From positions 30,500 to 94,499 of the forward strand of contig BLJB01000232.1 of NCBI GenBank assembly GCA_013423325.1: a stretch of DNA of 64,000 bases, written 5' to 3'. A program made the translations under genes and the position numbers. The DNA is from Usnea hakonensis (Eukaryota; Ascomycota; Lecanoromycetes; Lecanorales; Parmeliaceae). The notes below the pieces were generated by a model. That model had not been told where the DNA came from. It did no database searches and saw only the letters and a list, made by a program, of their open reading frames with translations. Position 1 is the first letter of the stretch, and each line of letters begins with the position of its first letter. This document shows positions 32,554-45,894 of this stretch, piece by piece.

Positions 32554-35500
32554 TCACGGCCTCTTTTTAGGCCTGATGAACGGATCCGCGTCTCTTTTTT
32601 TCCTTGGTGGCCGAACCGTGTTCTGTTGAGGAATAGTTGGTTTAGGTGTTGGAGGAACTCCGCTTGGACCGTCCTCGTCTCTGGCTTTTTGACTCAGATC
32701 CCGCACCGCTGCGTTGATATCGCTACGCGAATTGCTCATTCTATCGACTTGCCTTGATCTTGCCGTGGTAGATACAATATTCGGCAGTCTCGAGCCTGGT
32801 GTGATATTTGCTGGCCTCGGAGGAAGACCGGCGCTTTTGGGCGGCGCGTTGTATGGCCACGAAGGTAGACTGGAAGTTGATGAAGTACCAGTTCGGTTCC
32901 CGCCATGGCTGCCATTTGGTAGCCCGGATAACGGTTGGTAAACGTTTGATTGTCGTGTAGACGCATCTTCCCAACTTGGTCTGAAAGGCGCGCTCCCTGA
33001 CCCCGGTCCTTTGGGAGCGTCTAGAGGCGGCGAGCGCTCTCTTTTCCTTTTCTCGCCAAGGTGCTGGGTCCGCCCTTGGTAGGTTGGGTCGACGCGATTG
33101 AGTGCTGGCGTATCAGCAGTAGTCCGTACGATAGGTACTTGCATGCCATGGGACCCCATTTGCCTCTTCCGCTGAATCTCTGGCAAACGCTGCAAAAGAG
33201 TTTTATGGTCCATCTCGCTCTTGGCAAGTCGTTCCCTTTCTTTCCATGACAATGGCGTCGTACTCGTGCAAGTCTTCTGTGTGTGGTCAAATGTACCGCA
33301 TGTCAGACAGCGGTCTCTTGAGCAGGATGCTTTCACATGATCCGTGCTGCCGCAGCGATAGCATTTGTTTGAAATCGTGCTCTTGGCGTCGGAGTTATCG
33401 CAACGATTGGTAAAATGTGCGAAGCTACCACACCTCTGACAATTCTCTAGTGGATTGAGGCCGTTCGATCCGCCGGCGGGCTTCAGCGGCATCATGGCGG
33501 CATCACCGACCATCTGGCTATTGATGGGTGACCCGGCAACATCTGAGCCACTACGGCTCATGTTGGTGTGGGCGCCAGCGATTGGCGGTCCGGCAACGAT
33601 TGAGCTGCGGCGTCTTGCAGCTTTGATAGTGCTAGAGGCTGGTGCATCAATCATCTCGATGTCTTGATTGGAATTTGAAGAGGTCGCACTCATCATGGGA
33701 GTGTCCGGCTGTCCAGCAGGCAACGCCGAGTTCAGATGTAAGAGCGGTTTTCTCAAGAGACCTATCAGGTCACCACTTGTGTAGCGATCTCGACTCTTTG
33801 CGTCTTGAATCAAGCGACCCCAAAACTCACCACGCATCAGAGACTTTGAGTTACCCAATACCCAAAGAGATGATTTGGCTCGGGTAATGCCGACGTTCAT
33901 TCGCCGGATATCCGACAGGAACCCAATGCCGCCGTTAAGCGATGCTCGAACGCAAGAGAAGATGATCACCTCGCTCTCGCGTCCTTGGAATGCATCGGTA
34001 GTATTAAATTCTACTGTACTCAGCACGATGTCCCCGTAGTTTTGGGCAAATCGAGAGCGAAGTTCCCGTAGCTGGCTCTTATAAGGGGTGATGATTCCAA
34101 TTTTTCCTTTGAAATCGTAGCTTTTGCAGTCGGTGGTCAGGCGCTCAAACAACTTGAGCGCCACTGCTACTTCTGCGGCATTGATCAAGGAGTGACCGTG
34201 AGGAGCGCTCTGCTGAGTACCTTGCACATCGAAGAAGCGGTACGGTCCAAGGATCTCGCTCTGATGCCAGGGTTTCATCCTCAGCTCAGCCATGCCTGGT
34301 CCATCCAGAAGCTTCGCATCGTAAAAGGCTTTGCTAGGGAACAGACTGATCTCTGGATGCATGCGGTATTGAGTATCCAGTAGATGGACGTCTTTGGGAC
34401 TGTTGGCTTGCATGCGGACGAACAGACTCTGCTCGTATTGAAACCGTGCAGCTTCTCTCGAAAGCACAGTGGGCGGTAACTGTTTGGGATCGCCTACCAG
34501 AATGCACTTGGAGCACCCATACTTGAGAGGTATAAGCGCGCTGAGCTCGATCGATTGGGCAGCTTCATCGATGATGACCGTCTCAAATTCAATATTGAGG
34601 CCCTGGAACATCTCGTGACCACTGCCGCTCAGCGTAGCACAGATTACATGAGCACCATCGAGGATTTCTTGCTGTACACGCCGCCTGCTCATCTCTTTGT
34701 CTCTGGCGGCAGTATCGCCGGTGTCCCGAGCCACATCAATCTGATTGCTGAGCTGTTGTTTCTTCCTCTTCAGCACTTCAAACTCGCGATCCTGCTCTGC
34801 AGATACTTGCTTTCCGCTGGCTTTGAGGCCGTCGACCACGGTCCGAAGTGTGTGTAGTTGATCGCTGGTGGATTTGTGTTCCATCATGATCCTATGGATT
34901 TCGTCTCCGACGCCGTTCTTCTTGCTACTGGCAACATTGAGTTTTGCGTTCACCAGCTCTTCCAAAGTCACGTCCAGAACATTCGCGTTGATGGCGTCGC
35001 TGCGGCCAAGCCGAATCACTGAAATAGTCTGGGAGTTTCCCTCAGCGGTTTTTATGCCTTGCTTAAATCTCATGACGAGCTCATCGACTGCTGCATTGCT
35101 AGGAGCACAGACGAGTAGTTTCTTGAACGCAACCCCATTGCTGATGCGCTGCACATTCCCGTCGCTGATTTGCGGACGTACAATAGGCACGCCTTTATCC
35201 CCAAAACTACTGGTCAAGAGTGCACCTACAATGGCCACTATAGTTTTTGTCTTGCCCGAGCCGGGTGGACTATCTCACAATTTTAGCGGTTGCTAGCGCG
35301 GCAGATTGTCAGACATAAACTTACCCTTGGATGAGAGTGAAGGCATCATTGTCAACGGCTGATCTGACAGCTTTGGCCTGCGCGATATTGATCTTATAAT
35401 TCAACACAAGGGGTCCCAATTGTCTTTCCGAATAATCAAGCAGCGGCGACGGCTTCGCTCTGATCACCTCATCGCAGAGATCGAAATACTTGAGACCTAG

Positions 35501-38500
35501 TAAAGCACCGTATTCCCTCTCCAAGGGGGTGATGGACGAAATTTTGACGCCGTGTAATGTGGCATTCGGTACCATCGAAGCGACTAGGCCATTGCCTACA
35601 TTCGCTCTGTACGTGATTTCCATCGTGGACTTCTTCCGACCGATCTTGAAGACGCGGGCAAGACAGTGCGGCTGCTGGGCTTCATTTGAAGGTGACTGAC
35701 CTTTTGACATAAGTATTACATCGGCTTCACTGATCCCTAGCTCCTTGCCTTCAGTCATCGATATCGTCGTGCTTACTTCAAGAAAGGCGTCCACGGTCAT
35801 GCGATTTGCTACCTTGATTTCGAAGGGCTTGAAATTGCCTTCTTCTTTCGACTTCAGGAAGCCTTGCCAAGCTTCAAGGACCAGCAGAGGCTCAAAGGTA
35901 CTTTGATATTCGGTAGTAGTTCGAAAACTGTCCGTCACTAAGCTATAGTCCTGCCTCTCGGAGCCCGGAGGGAAGTCGCCATTGTGGAAAAAGTCCCAGC
36001 TCAGGATCGTCTTATGCAGAGCCGTGAGGTCTGGTGCTAAACGTGCACGCATGTCCTTGGCAGACCTGACTTGCCTTTTCTTTTTGATCGGACCCTTGTT
36101 GTTGGACTGTAAGGCTCTGACAGTCCGATATTCTCGGACTGCATCCGGGAGTTTCGATGGTTTAGAGCCGAAGAGTTCTTGGTCTAGATCATCGTCCGAT
36201 TCAGATTCTGAACCCGATGACAACATCATACTAGAAGCCTTGAGAGCGTGATCCTTGCCTTTGACACCGAGGCTGCCCAAGCCCGAGCCTTCTCCGAAAG
36301 TTTGTCCCGATGTGCCAATCGCAGCCTTCTTTTTGACCATGGCAAGTGTCTCCGCATCCCGCTTCTTTTTTGCTTCTCGTTCTCTTTCACGCTTTTCACG
36401 GAAAAGCGTCCGGTCAGCATCAGATGAGGCGACGGTCGTGGCCCCTTTGAGGGCCTTCCGTTTCTCACGGGTTGGCATAGTAGACGGCTTGCGGTCTCGC
36501 GTCTCTGTTGATGTCCTGCTCGTACCGAGGGACGCTGCATTCCGCTTCATCAACTCTGCGGAGCGACTGACGGACAAGAGCTCTTGGTCGGGGATATCGG
36601 AGTCGCCAAATTCATCGTCAGAGACTTCGACGACGCGCTGAGTCGAGTTGGCTTTGGATCTCCAGGCATCTAAGTCAATGATCCCAGCCTTAGTCTTTTT
36701 CCTCACAGCTATGGATCGCTCTCGGCCAGGATCGGACGGGGGTCCGGACTGCTCAACATCAGTACCTGCAAGGCCAATATCACGGCCTAGATTTGATTCC
36801 AGCGCTCTCGCGAGTTCGGCCTTCTCTTGTGGTTTCAAGTGTGTCCTCGCTTGGGGTCCGCTGTTGATCACTTGCTCGAGAAAGTCGCTGGGTCCTTCAG
36901 CAAGGGTCATGGACAATGCAGTCAGCCGATCCAAGACTTTGTGTGTAAGCTTTACTGAAATCTCCACCAGGAAAAGATCGCGTAGTCTGAGCCATTTACT
37001 CATCGCCTCCATAATCCGAGCCGGATGCTCCAGGAGTCCCTTACGGACCCTATTTTCCTGGGCTCCGGCAGATTCTTCTTCCTGCTTGACGGGATTCGCG
37101 AAACCAATGGCAGTTGCGAATACACTATATTGGTCGAAAAACCGTTCGGAGAATTGCATGGTATCTCGACAGAACTCTTTGAGGACATTGGAATCAGCAA
37201 CTTTCGACCGACTCCATGTCTCTGTCATCTCGTAGATCGCTCTCAGACCTTCCCATTGGCACTCCCAGAAGCTCTCCAAGGCTTTCGTTTCGGGCATGGT
37301 GGTAAGCGAACGGGTCCGGAGCAAGCCTTGTTGAGAGTCGCAGAGGATATCAAGCACATCCGAGGAGGTCTTGAGCATGCGGGGACAGGAAGCAAAAGTC
37401 CGACTCCGTGCAATGCGACGAATGGACCAAGAAACTGCATTTAGTGTCGTTTCTAGAAAAGTCTTGAGTAAGTGGCCAATTGCCTCTTTGCGGGCCGATT
37501 CGGAGCTGATGCTTTTGATGAGGTTAACACCTGCTTCGTATAAGTTCGCATCAGGAGAGAAGAGAGATGCAACCAACGCGGTAGCCGTGTCAGGATGGCG
37601 GAAAAGTTTATCCAAATCGTCTGAGCCAAAGTCGTTGATTCGCTCCAGAATTTGACATACAAGATGTGTAAGGCGGCCAAATTTGACATTGAAACCGCTT
37701 TTGGCTTTGAGGTAAATCTCGTCTACCCTGACACTCAAAATGTCATCTACGTTCACCTTGAACTTCTCGAGCCCTGTGAGGTCGTTGATGCCCACCAGAG
37801 CTGCTTTAGCCACTGCCAAGTTACCACGGTCGAGATTTTGAACCACAGCGTCCCAGATTGCTGGGGAGTACGACGCATAACCATCTGAGACTTCTTTACC
37901 TTGCTTCAGCGTCTCTTGATCCGTCCTTAAAGATTTGCATTCCAACGCAAGGGCAACCTTGACGATTTTCAGGCAGGTATCGCCGCAGTGCTCATGAAGC
38001 TTGTTACAGGTAGGCAAGGAAGGTATCTCGATGATCTCCTTGATGTACGAGCTTGTCACTTCCAACGTCTCCGCAGCTACTATCCGACCCGTTGGACTCA
38101 GGGTAGCACCCTCCTTGTTACAATTGATCAGCGTCCAGCCCAAGGTTGCAAGTCCTGTCCTTTTACACTCTATTTTTGCGTACATAGGGAACCTGTCCGC
38201 CTGTAGTCTCTCTAACAGTTGAAAGCCTAGGGAACGGCAAGCTCCAGCCTGGTGGACAGTCTCTAAAGAGGTCATGAAAGGTCTGATCCACGCGAGCATG
38301 TCCCTGAGCGCAGATGACTCGTAGTCCTCGTCTTCGTCGGCTTTCATCATAAACCTGTCGAATTGTGGGTTGTTGAACACCTGCTCGATAAACGCGGTCG
38401 GTGAGATTGTGCCCATTGAATCCCAAAAATCTTTTGGGGCGAGCTCTAGCAAGTTCTTGATTGTCTGGGTCAGATATCGCAATCCTTCCATGTCGTGACT

Positions 38501-39505
38501 GAGATGCTCTAAGGCAAGCCGAAAAATATCAATGTCCAAGGCACGAAGGGAATGGGTGACCAGATTGTTGTCAAGCTTGTTGATGATCAGACCAACGCCG
38601 TACCATAGTCGATGGAGCGTCGTTATATCTGCAACAGGTCCATTGACACGTCGCATGTTCAGCAGAAGCGGTTCACGTACGGCGAAGTCGAATTCCTCCT
38701 CAGTGGGTACGATATTGAACTTTGACCAAGTATGGGTTGCCCATACCCACCTCTCATGGTTCGTATCGAAGAGAAAGGTCGTCGCGCCTGGCACATATTG
38801 TGTAACTCTCAGTCTCTTGTTCGTCTGCGCTAGAGTGAACGGCTGCTGAAAGTGCTCTTCTAGAAGAGATTTGTTGGTGAAAAAGGCTTCGCAGCACAGG
38901 GCTTCGAAAAGAGCAAGCTGTGAGGGGAGCTCAAGTACGTCCCTATGGCGACTAGAGGGATCAGTCGCTTCTAGTTTCCGAGTAGCATCGTCTAGCCCGC
39001 GCCTGATGCGTTCAATGTCTCGAGCATTGAATATCTCGATCAAATCGCTCACATCCTCTTCCGTGTGGAGACTATGAGCATCAGCATCGCAATCGTCCCT
39101 AGAAAATTGCAGGCCTCCCATCTACCACTTACTGCCTCAGGCCTTCAAGCAATCGCTGCCGAGATTTATAGTATGCTATGACACATGCATCACATCTTCC
39201 CAGCTGTTCATCAACCCTGGCCCCAAGCTCTTCCTGAAAACGCCGCGCGTCATCACCCTGATAGGCGAAGAGCATCAAGCACTCACATGCTTGCTCTCTT
39301 CGGAGATCAACACTCTCCCATATCGAGCGTGCGGTCCTCACGCTCTTGAGATCAAGAGCAGTTGGTGTATATGAGTTGCAAAACCAATGCAATTCTGGAG
39401 CCAGATTCTTCAGCTCCCTTAGTCAAGTCGTCAGTAAAGTGACCGTAAACACGTGGAACGTACGTATTGGGACACGTACTGCAGCTTACTGAGATACTCC
39501 GCCAT
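32554..39505 (-). CDS. SEN1: Sen1 superfamily 1 RNA/DNA helicase with zinc knuckles
   Basis: Sen1 is the nuclear 5'-3' helicase that ends non-coding RNA transcription and removes R-loops. Exons 39480-39505, 39133-39417, 35325-39098 and 32554-35269 give 2266 residues. The first exon (MAEYLSKLQ) joins to ELKNLAPELHWFCNSYTP. The next intron is only 34 nt (GTAAGT...CTAG). A long helical N-terminal domain for polymerase and partner binding is followed by a disordered acidic/basic linker. The helicase core has Walker A GPPGSGKT at about 1362-1369 created across an intron, then VCAPSNAAVDELVMRF, VIIDEAAQS, GDPKQLPPTV, LDTQYRMHPEIS, TTDAFQGRESEVIIFSCVR and MNVGITRAKSSLWVLGN. Downstream come three CCHC zinc knuckles (C-x2-C-x4-H-x4-C) and a basic tail ending FIRPKKRP, a likely nuclear localisation signal. 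All helicase motifs are intact. Confidence 0.95.
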
Positions 39506-40205
39506 GGGCTTTTAAAGGATTTGATGTAGAGCGCTGACAAGAAGACCCTCGCCTTCGCTCCTCGAGGGTCTGATAGATCTTTTAAGCCTCAGTCTTACAG
39601 TGGACATTCTTGCGCGCACAAAGAATTGAACGCCGAAATAGATTTGAGTGAACTTCAAAAGAACATGAGCCGCCGGCAAAGGTAGCAAACTCAGTCCAAG
39701 CTTACTTTAGACATAACAAAGTGAACCAAAGGTAGCATCTGAGATCTAATTTGAGGAAGGAATGACAAAGGCTCGCAAGAGTCAAACTGGTTTGCGTACT
39801 TGACTCTGGTAACTCGCATTTGCGAAACGCAACGCGTTGAAACACTTTTCAATTGAAATCAACTAGCGCCGGGTTTAAGAATACTAAACTCCTAGAGTAC
39901 TTTATCTATGTCCGAGGGTACCTAAATCTTTGACCGCCAAAAAAGGCCAGTTTCAAATTAACACTGAAGTTCCGCTTATAAAAGTTAGAGCTCATGAGAT
40001 CTATCCCGTAAAACCGTGACCCCATGATGATGAGTCACAAAGCCTTCGACATGAATGGCTGCCTTCTTTAACGCCGCCTAGGCAACATGCATCGAACTAA
40101 GTCCCCTACAAAACATGGCCTCAAATCAGAGTATCTAAATCGCTGGCGGAATGTATGTACAAGTAGACGCATGCAAAGTAGGTCGTACATCGGAGCGTCG
40201 TCATG
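39506..40205. other. Intergenic region between flippase and SEN1 genes (0.7 kb)
   Basis: This is the SEN1 promoter and the flippase 3' flank, both genes being on the minus strand. No open frame, RNA gene or clear repeat is visible. Confidence 0.5.
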
Positions 40206-43200
40206 CTATCGCAAAGAGGACTGCCCGTGTCGAGCTTTCGGAATGTGTACATCCGAGTGACTCGATTCCATCCTCGTCAAAAGAGCTGCCGAGGTAAAGT
40301 CGTTGCTCGCTTCGTAACTCGGTCGTATCTGGTCCATCGAACTCCGCATTCTGTCAAACGATGGCCTCGGGCGATCGAACGACACGCGAGGTTGCTCCAA
40401 AGACGATTTGTGCCCGGTATAGTCGGTCCCATCACTACCCGTTTGGCTGTGCGGGTTGTGTGTGGTGCCCGTGGCGGCCACCGAGGGTGGGTAAATAGGT
40501 CGTTCATCATCTTCCAGCGGCGATTTTGCACCTGGGGTCGGTTTCGCAGGCTGAGAAACATCGGACGAAGTTGCAGATGGCACTTTTCCGGGGGGCACAT
40601 ACGCCTCGTATTTATCCAGATACTTGAACCTCCCTTGCCGAATCTGTTCCCGGATGATGTCGACGTCCATGGGAAAATATATCTTCTGGAAAGACTTGAT
40701 CGTAAATCGAGGCATCAGACATATACTAACCGTGAGGAGCGTGAGTACCCAAAACGAAAGCTCCCCATAGACTTCGGGTGCTGCCTTGTAAAATTGATCG
40801 GAGGAGGAAAATGCGGTGTACACCCCAGTCCAGAACCATATCAGGAGGATGCTAATGGCAACGAGCAACAACATCAGCCAATCCCACCTATAGGTGTTCA
40901 ATAAAATGTAAAGGTTAACGACCACGATAGTCGCAGTGGCGGTGTAGACACCAATCCTCTTGTTATCGTTGATATCGAGACCGTTACTGCTATTGAAGTT
41001 GGCGGGTCTGAACAGCAGGTACGGCATGAAGAAGCAAATCAATGATTGGTAGATTCCATCAAACATGTACAGCCTATGCATAATCAGTACACAGGCGAGG
41101 GCAATGGTCAGTGATTGCATACCAGAATTTCCTCTGAGACCATTCTTTCCGCTCGATGCCTCTCCGGTAGAGTTGAGGGACGGCTAAAGAGACCTTGTCG
41201 TTTACGTCCTGATCGAGTATACCCATGAAGATTACCGCGAGAGATGTGAATGCTAAATTGACTAGCAAAATGTAGGTGTAGTCGAAAAGGTAAGAACAGT
41301 CAAAATTGTTATATATCTGATACCAAAAAAGGGCGAACGTCCAAACAATGTTCTTGGAAAGTCAGCGATCACATCGACGAATTAGCCGTATAGATTGTGG
41401 ATGCGTACCTTGTAGAAAAAGTTGGCAATGGTCTCTGCCAGCCGTCGGTAGGACCAACGGCCGTGCACTAGGATCAGGCGCTGCAGGAAGCGGAATTGGC
41501 CGATGGCATAATCGGAGGACATGACCGCCTGTCTACCCTCCTCACCAGCGATCCCAACGCCCACATCAGCTTCTTGTATCATGGCCACGTCATTTGCACC
41601 GTCGCCGATGGACAGAGTCATGACATCCAATCCTTGCTTAACCATTTGGACAACGGCCGCTTTCTGGGCGGGGCTCACTCGGCAGCACAGCACGGATTTA
41701 CACATCTTGCAAAGTAAGAGAAACTTCTGGCGTAGACCTTCCTCGAGCACCAACTTCAAAGCATCGCCGTCAATCACGATAGCGTGTGTAGGCCCTGGCG
41801 GCTCGTGATTTTTGCGAGCGGCCTTGAGTTCTTCGTCGGAGCCGGTAATGTTGAATGACGCCAGGTGTTTGTCTAGCTCAGCCTCCGCAGCTCCGGGTGA
41901 GTCGTCTTGCACCTTGAACACAATTAAGTCCATCTCGTTGCTGAGAAGATTGCAGGAGAAGCCAATGTTGATCGCCGTTTCTACTTTGTCACCCGTGAGC
42001 ACCCAGAGTTTGATACCGGCATCGGCAAGCAGGGCAATGGTATCTGGAACGCCGTCTTGCAATCGATCTTCAATCGCTGTTCCACCGATGAGGTCGAGGT
42101 CCCTTTCAATAGCGTCGGAAACAATCTCCAATTTATCCTCTCGGTCGATGATGGCTGCTGCGGCGAGGTCGTGCTCCTTGTTCCACAGCTGATATTCTTT
42201 CTCGCCGATTTCCTTTTGCGCAACACATAGCGTCCGTAATCCCTCACGGGCGAACATCTCAAGATGTTCGGCCGTGACTTTTCTGAGTTGTTGTTGCTCC
42301 CCTCGCTTTAGTCGTGAGTAAATGACGCTGTCGGCGCCCTTGCAAAACAAAATTATCCTACCGTCCGGCATACGTATAATGGCGCTCATACGTTTTCGAG
42401 ACGAATTGAACTCGAGAGTATTGAGCACCATATATTCTCTTTCCTCGCCGAGGATATTCAGTATAATCCCGTCGGTGGATCTACCTATCACCGTAAAACC
42501 ACAGTCCCGCGCTGTTGCCACCAAAGCCGCTTCATCAGGTGACTGGGCTTTGTATTCAATCCTCGGCGGATCTCCTGGTGTTCTCTCCGTGATCACTGTA
42601 TGACAAAGGGCTAGAGCAAGCATAAAGTTCTCAGTCGCCAGTCTCTGCTCCTGCCCAGACTGGCCTCGAAGGTCAGCGACAAAATCGGGGGCAACAAACG
42701 TCAACTCATCATCGTGAAGATAAAGGTTACTGTGCATCTTCCTGAGGTCCTCCAACATTTTAATGCGATCCTGAGCAATCTGTTTGTGCGCTTTCGCCCC
42801 CTCTTCCTCGATGTTGACACCTTGGCGCCTCTGCATGCCAGCTTGGGCCTCGGTGTAAGCCTCACCGTAAGGAACGCCATTGACAGAGCACTTCTTAAAC
42901 TCCATGACGTTCTGAGTCAGTGTTCCCGTTTTGTCAGAGAAAATATATTCGATCTGTCCGACGTCGTCCGAAATATTCCATGACTTAGGCGTGCAGGGAT
43001 AATCGAGCTTCTCATAATACATGAATGTATCACTGTAGATGAAGAATGCCTGCGCTGTTTTGATGATCTCAAGCGAAATGTACAGTGATATGGGAACCAG
43101 GTTCTGAAAGAGAATCACCGAGGCCCAGAAAGTGATGAACCCGTCCAGCGAGGGTTTCCCGCCGATGGAACCGAACTCAAAGAAGTCCAGCGAGTTATTG

Positions 43201-44928
43201 CCCTGTGACCATATCACCCCATTTATAATACCCGAGAGGAGGCACATGAAAAATAGAATGACGAAGTTGTAAATAACGTCCCAATTGAGCTCTCTTGCAA
43301 TGCGGGAACGTTTGCTGGGAGTCATGCCAGAGTTGAGCATAATCTTTGTCTCTCGTCCAGTGAAAACGACGACCCCTAGAACCCACTTCGTGTTGCGGAG
43401 AGTACATCCACGGAGGAGGAGATTGTTGATGGAAATCGGTTCCGCCATTTGAGTCCCGGGTGCTGCGGGGTCCTTAGGATCCCTTTGTGTCCATCGTGCC
43501 GCCCCGCTGTATTGATATAGATTGGCTTGAGGCGCGTCGCTTTCTATCACAAATTCCGTTTGCTCGCAGTCCTTTGCATGCTTGATCTTGCGCCCACTAT
43601 GCAAAGCTTGTCGTACCTTCAGATTCGTTTCCCCATCTAGACCTTTAGTCTCTACATAGCATGCACCGTCCGGGTCGGAAGTAGACAAGACGACCAGGTC
43701 TGCTGGAATCTGGTCTTCATTGTATATGCGCAGAAAATCTCCGACTTGGACACTCTTCCAATGATCCTTCTTGAATCTGGCCTTCCCGGGTGTACTTTTG
43801 AGCGGGTCTATGAGGTTACCATAGAACTTTGTTAGCGCTGGACGACTCTCGTGTTGGGCTGGTTGGTTCGAAGCAGCCAGCTTGCCATCTGACGTGCCAA
43901 GCACGAGGTTATCGTCTTCGTAAGAGAAAGATGTCCCAGGACGCTCTCCCGGAGACAGTCGGCTGCCTTCCGTCACACCTCGCTGTCCCGGCTGCGGGGA
44001 TGGGACCGGCGTCATCTGGATTTCGTCTACATCAGCTCGGCTGTGCAGAGAGTGAATGGACGTCCGAGAAGACATCATCGAATTCCGAGTTCGCGTTGTA
44101 TCGCTGGAATGTCGGGGCTCGTCCAAGGCTCTTTCAGGGTAGGTCTTTTCGCCACGCGACTTGGTTTGGCTCATGTTCTTGAAAAAAGTGAATACTCGCT
44201 TGATCATGCGAGTCGTGGCTTTCTTGATCTTGCGCCATAAAGAGACGTTGTCAGCGGAGCTATTGACATTGTTCCAGTCGACCAAGCGATGAACGGGAGA
44301 GTTGTTGAGCTCGTTGTCTAGTATAGTTCTTCGCCAATCCTCTATAGCATCTTTGACGGCAGTAACAAAGAGAATGACTATCAAAGGTACTGAGCCTAAA
44401 CCAGGATTGGAAGCACCAAAGATGGTGAAGAACTGTCCGACGAAACACATCAGCATAATAAACCATGAGAGGATAAATTATGTTCCTTACAGCTAGAACT
44501 ATGACGAAAAGGAAGTATATATTGGCGATGTTGTGAAATTGAAACCACAGATTCTTCGGTATGAAGCTTAACGGGGTGTACTTGGCCGTACGAATCTTGT
44601 TCCTGGCGAATTTGGCCAGAGGGTGTCCATTCTCATCCTTTGCGTCGTCCGGCAAGGGAATGTTGAAGAATATTCTCCGCCCCAACTCTTCTTGGTCCCC
44701 ATTTTCCGTTGTTGATGTATCAGTCTCTTCTTGTATGCCATCTAAATGCGGACCTTCGGCAGACTCCCGTTTCTTCTCGCTTGAGCCTGCCTTTCTGTGA
44801 TGTAGCCTCTCTATTATGCTATGTCTTTTTCTTTGCTCTTTGGCGCCAGTGACACGCTGTGTCGCCCATCGAATTCGTTTGATAGGATTTGAGACGCTGT
44901 TGTCTTCCTGGTATGGCTGAATCGCCAT
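40206..44928 (-). CDS. DNF1: P4-type ATPase (Dnf1/Dnf2-like phospholipid flippase)
   Basis: This pump moves aminophospholipids or phosphatidylcholine from the outer to the cytosolic leaflet at the plasma membrane and endosomes, and supports polarised hyphal growth. Exons 44491-44928, 41409-44432, 41123-41352 and 40206-41073 give 1519 residues. The N-terminus (NPIKRIRWATQRVTGAKEQ, then RRIFFNIPLP) is Dnf1-like. The first membrane pair starts at YTPLSFIPKNLWFQFHNIAN. The actuator motif region includes YVETKGLDGETNLK. The phosphorylation site DKTGTLT has its Asp near 646. The nucleotide domain has QSPDEAALVATARDCGFTV, and the hinge motif GDGANDVAMIQEADVGVGI is intact. The remaining membrane helices follow, then a Ser/Arg/Asp-rich tail with repeated SFDRPRPSFDRMRSS units. 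All catalytic residues are present. Dnf rather than Drs2 or Neo1 is judged from the N-terminal block and length. Confidence 0.94.
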
Positions 44929-45894
44929 AGCGACAAGACGTGATGCGCTTGAAAGTGATCATCCAGGGACACGGTGGCTATGGAGGTCCCATCAGATGCT
45001 TTGTGCCCCACCACCACAATTCTCAGCTGACATCTTTCAGATCGAGTTGAACGAGTGAAACAAAGTATACAGTCTCCCAACACAAACGACTTGCTCCGGT
45101 GCGGGTGAAAGTGAATTACTGTGTCCGATTTAGTTGCCAGCTGCGGGCGAAAGAGACTCAAGAACGAGAGCGTGGGCGGTTGGAATAGTGCGTTGCTGGT
45201 TGGAAGGGAAAGGAATTGGAGACTCGGGGAGATAGTGTGGCTTATTACTTTTCCTGTAGAATTGATAGAGAGAGCGGTGACGATGACAATGATCAATTTA
45301 ATTAAAGTACTAAGAAGTTCCTGGAGGCACGCTGACGCTCGGGTTTGTTTGTAAGAATTGTGCACAGTGCCCGGGTCTCCGGGATTGAATGCTGTCCGAC
45401 GTACTCATAGAATTATGATTATGTCCGAAATAGAGAAAAATAAGAGAATCAATTCCACGGCAGCTACAAGCTAAGGTATTCATAATCATCTACAGGTGCC
45501 GCGCAATTTGATTTGGTCAGGAAAGCTCTATGTTGGATTTTGGCCAGCTGAGTCAGAAACTTTTGGAGGCTTATACAATACGGAGAGTATGTACGTTCAA
45601 TGGTGAGTGCTCGCATGGCTAGTCGCGGGCGGGCAGTGCACAGGATCACTCATGTCAGCTTCTCTGCTCCGTTCAAGCAGTCTCATCCGGAAATTCAAAC
45701 AATACTTTGCATCGGCATGCCAGATGAGATGAATTCTGTCCGCAAATAATTCCCTGACCCCTGACTCCCTCGGCCTTATGAAGCTGCCTAGGCAGCACGT
45801 GATCTACGTGAAAGAGCGTGACGCGCCAAGACCCGACCCTTCCTCTTGTAATTTGATGTCCAACAATCTCAGCTGAATCTTGAACACCTTGACC
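44929..45894. other. Divergent upstream region of DNF1 and the PIP-box gene
   Basis: This 1-kb interval separates two divergent start codons. No gene is supported within it. Confidence 0.5.

Noticed and set aside
32554..39505. Reading the SEN1 locus as two or three separate genes
   Set aside because: The Walker A loop GPPGSGKT is formed only by joining the two large frames across the intron at 35270-35324, and the N-terminal joins are also in phase, so it is one gene.
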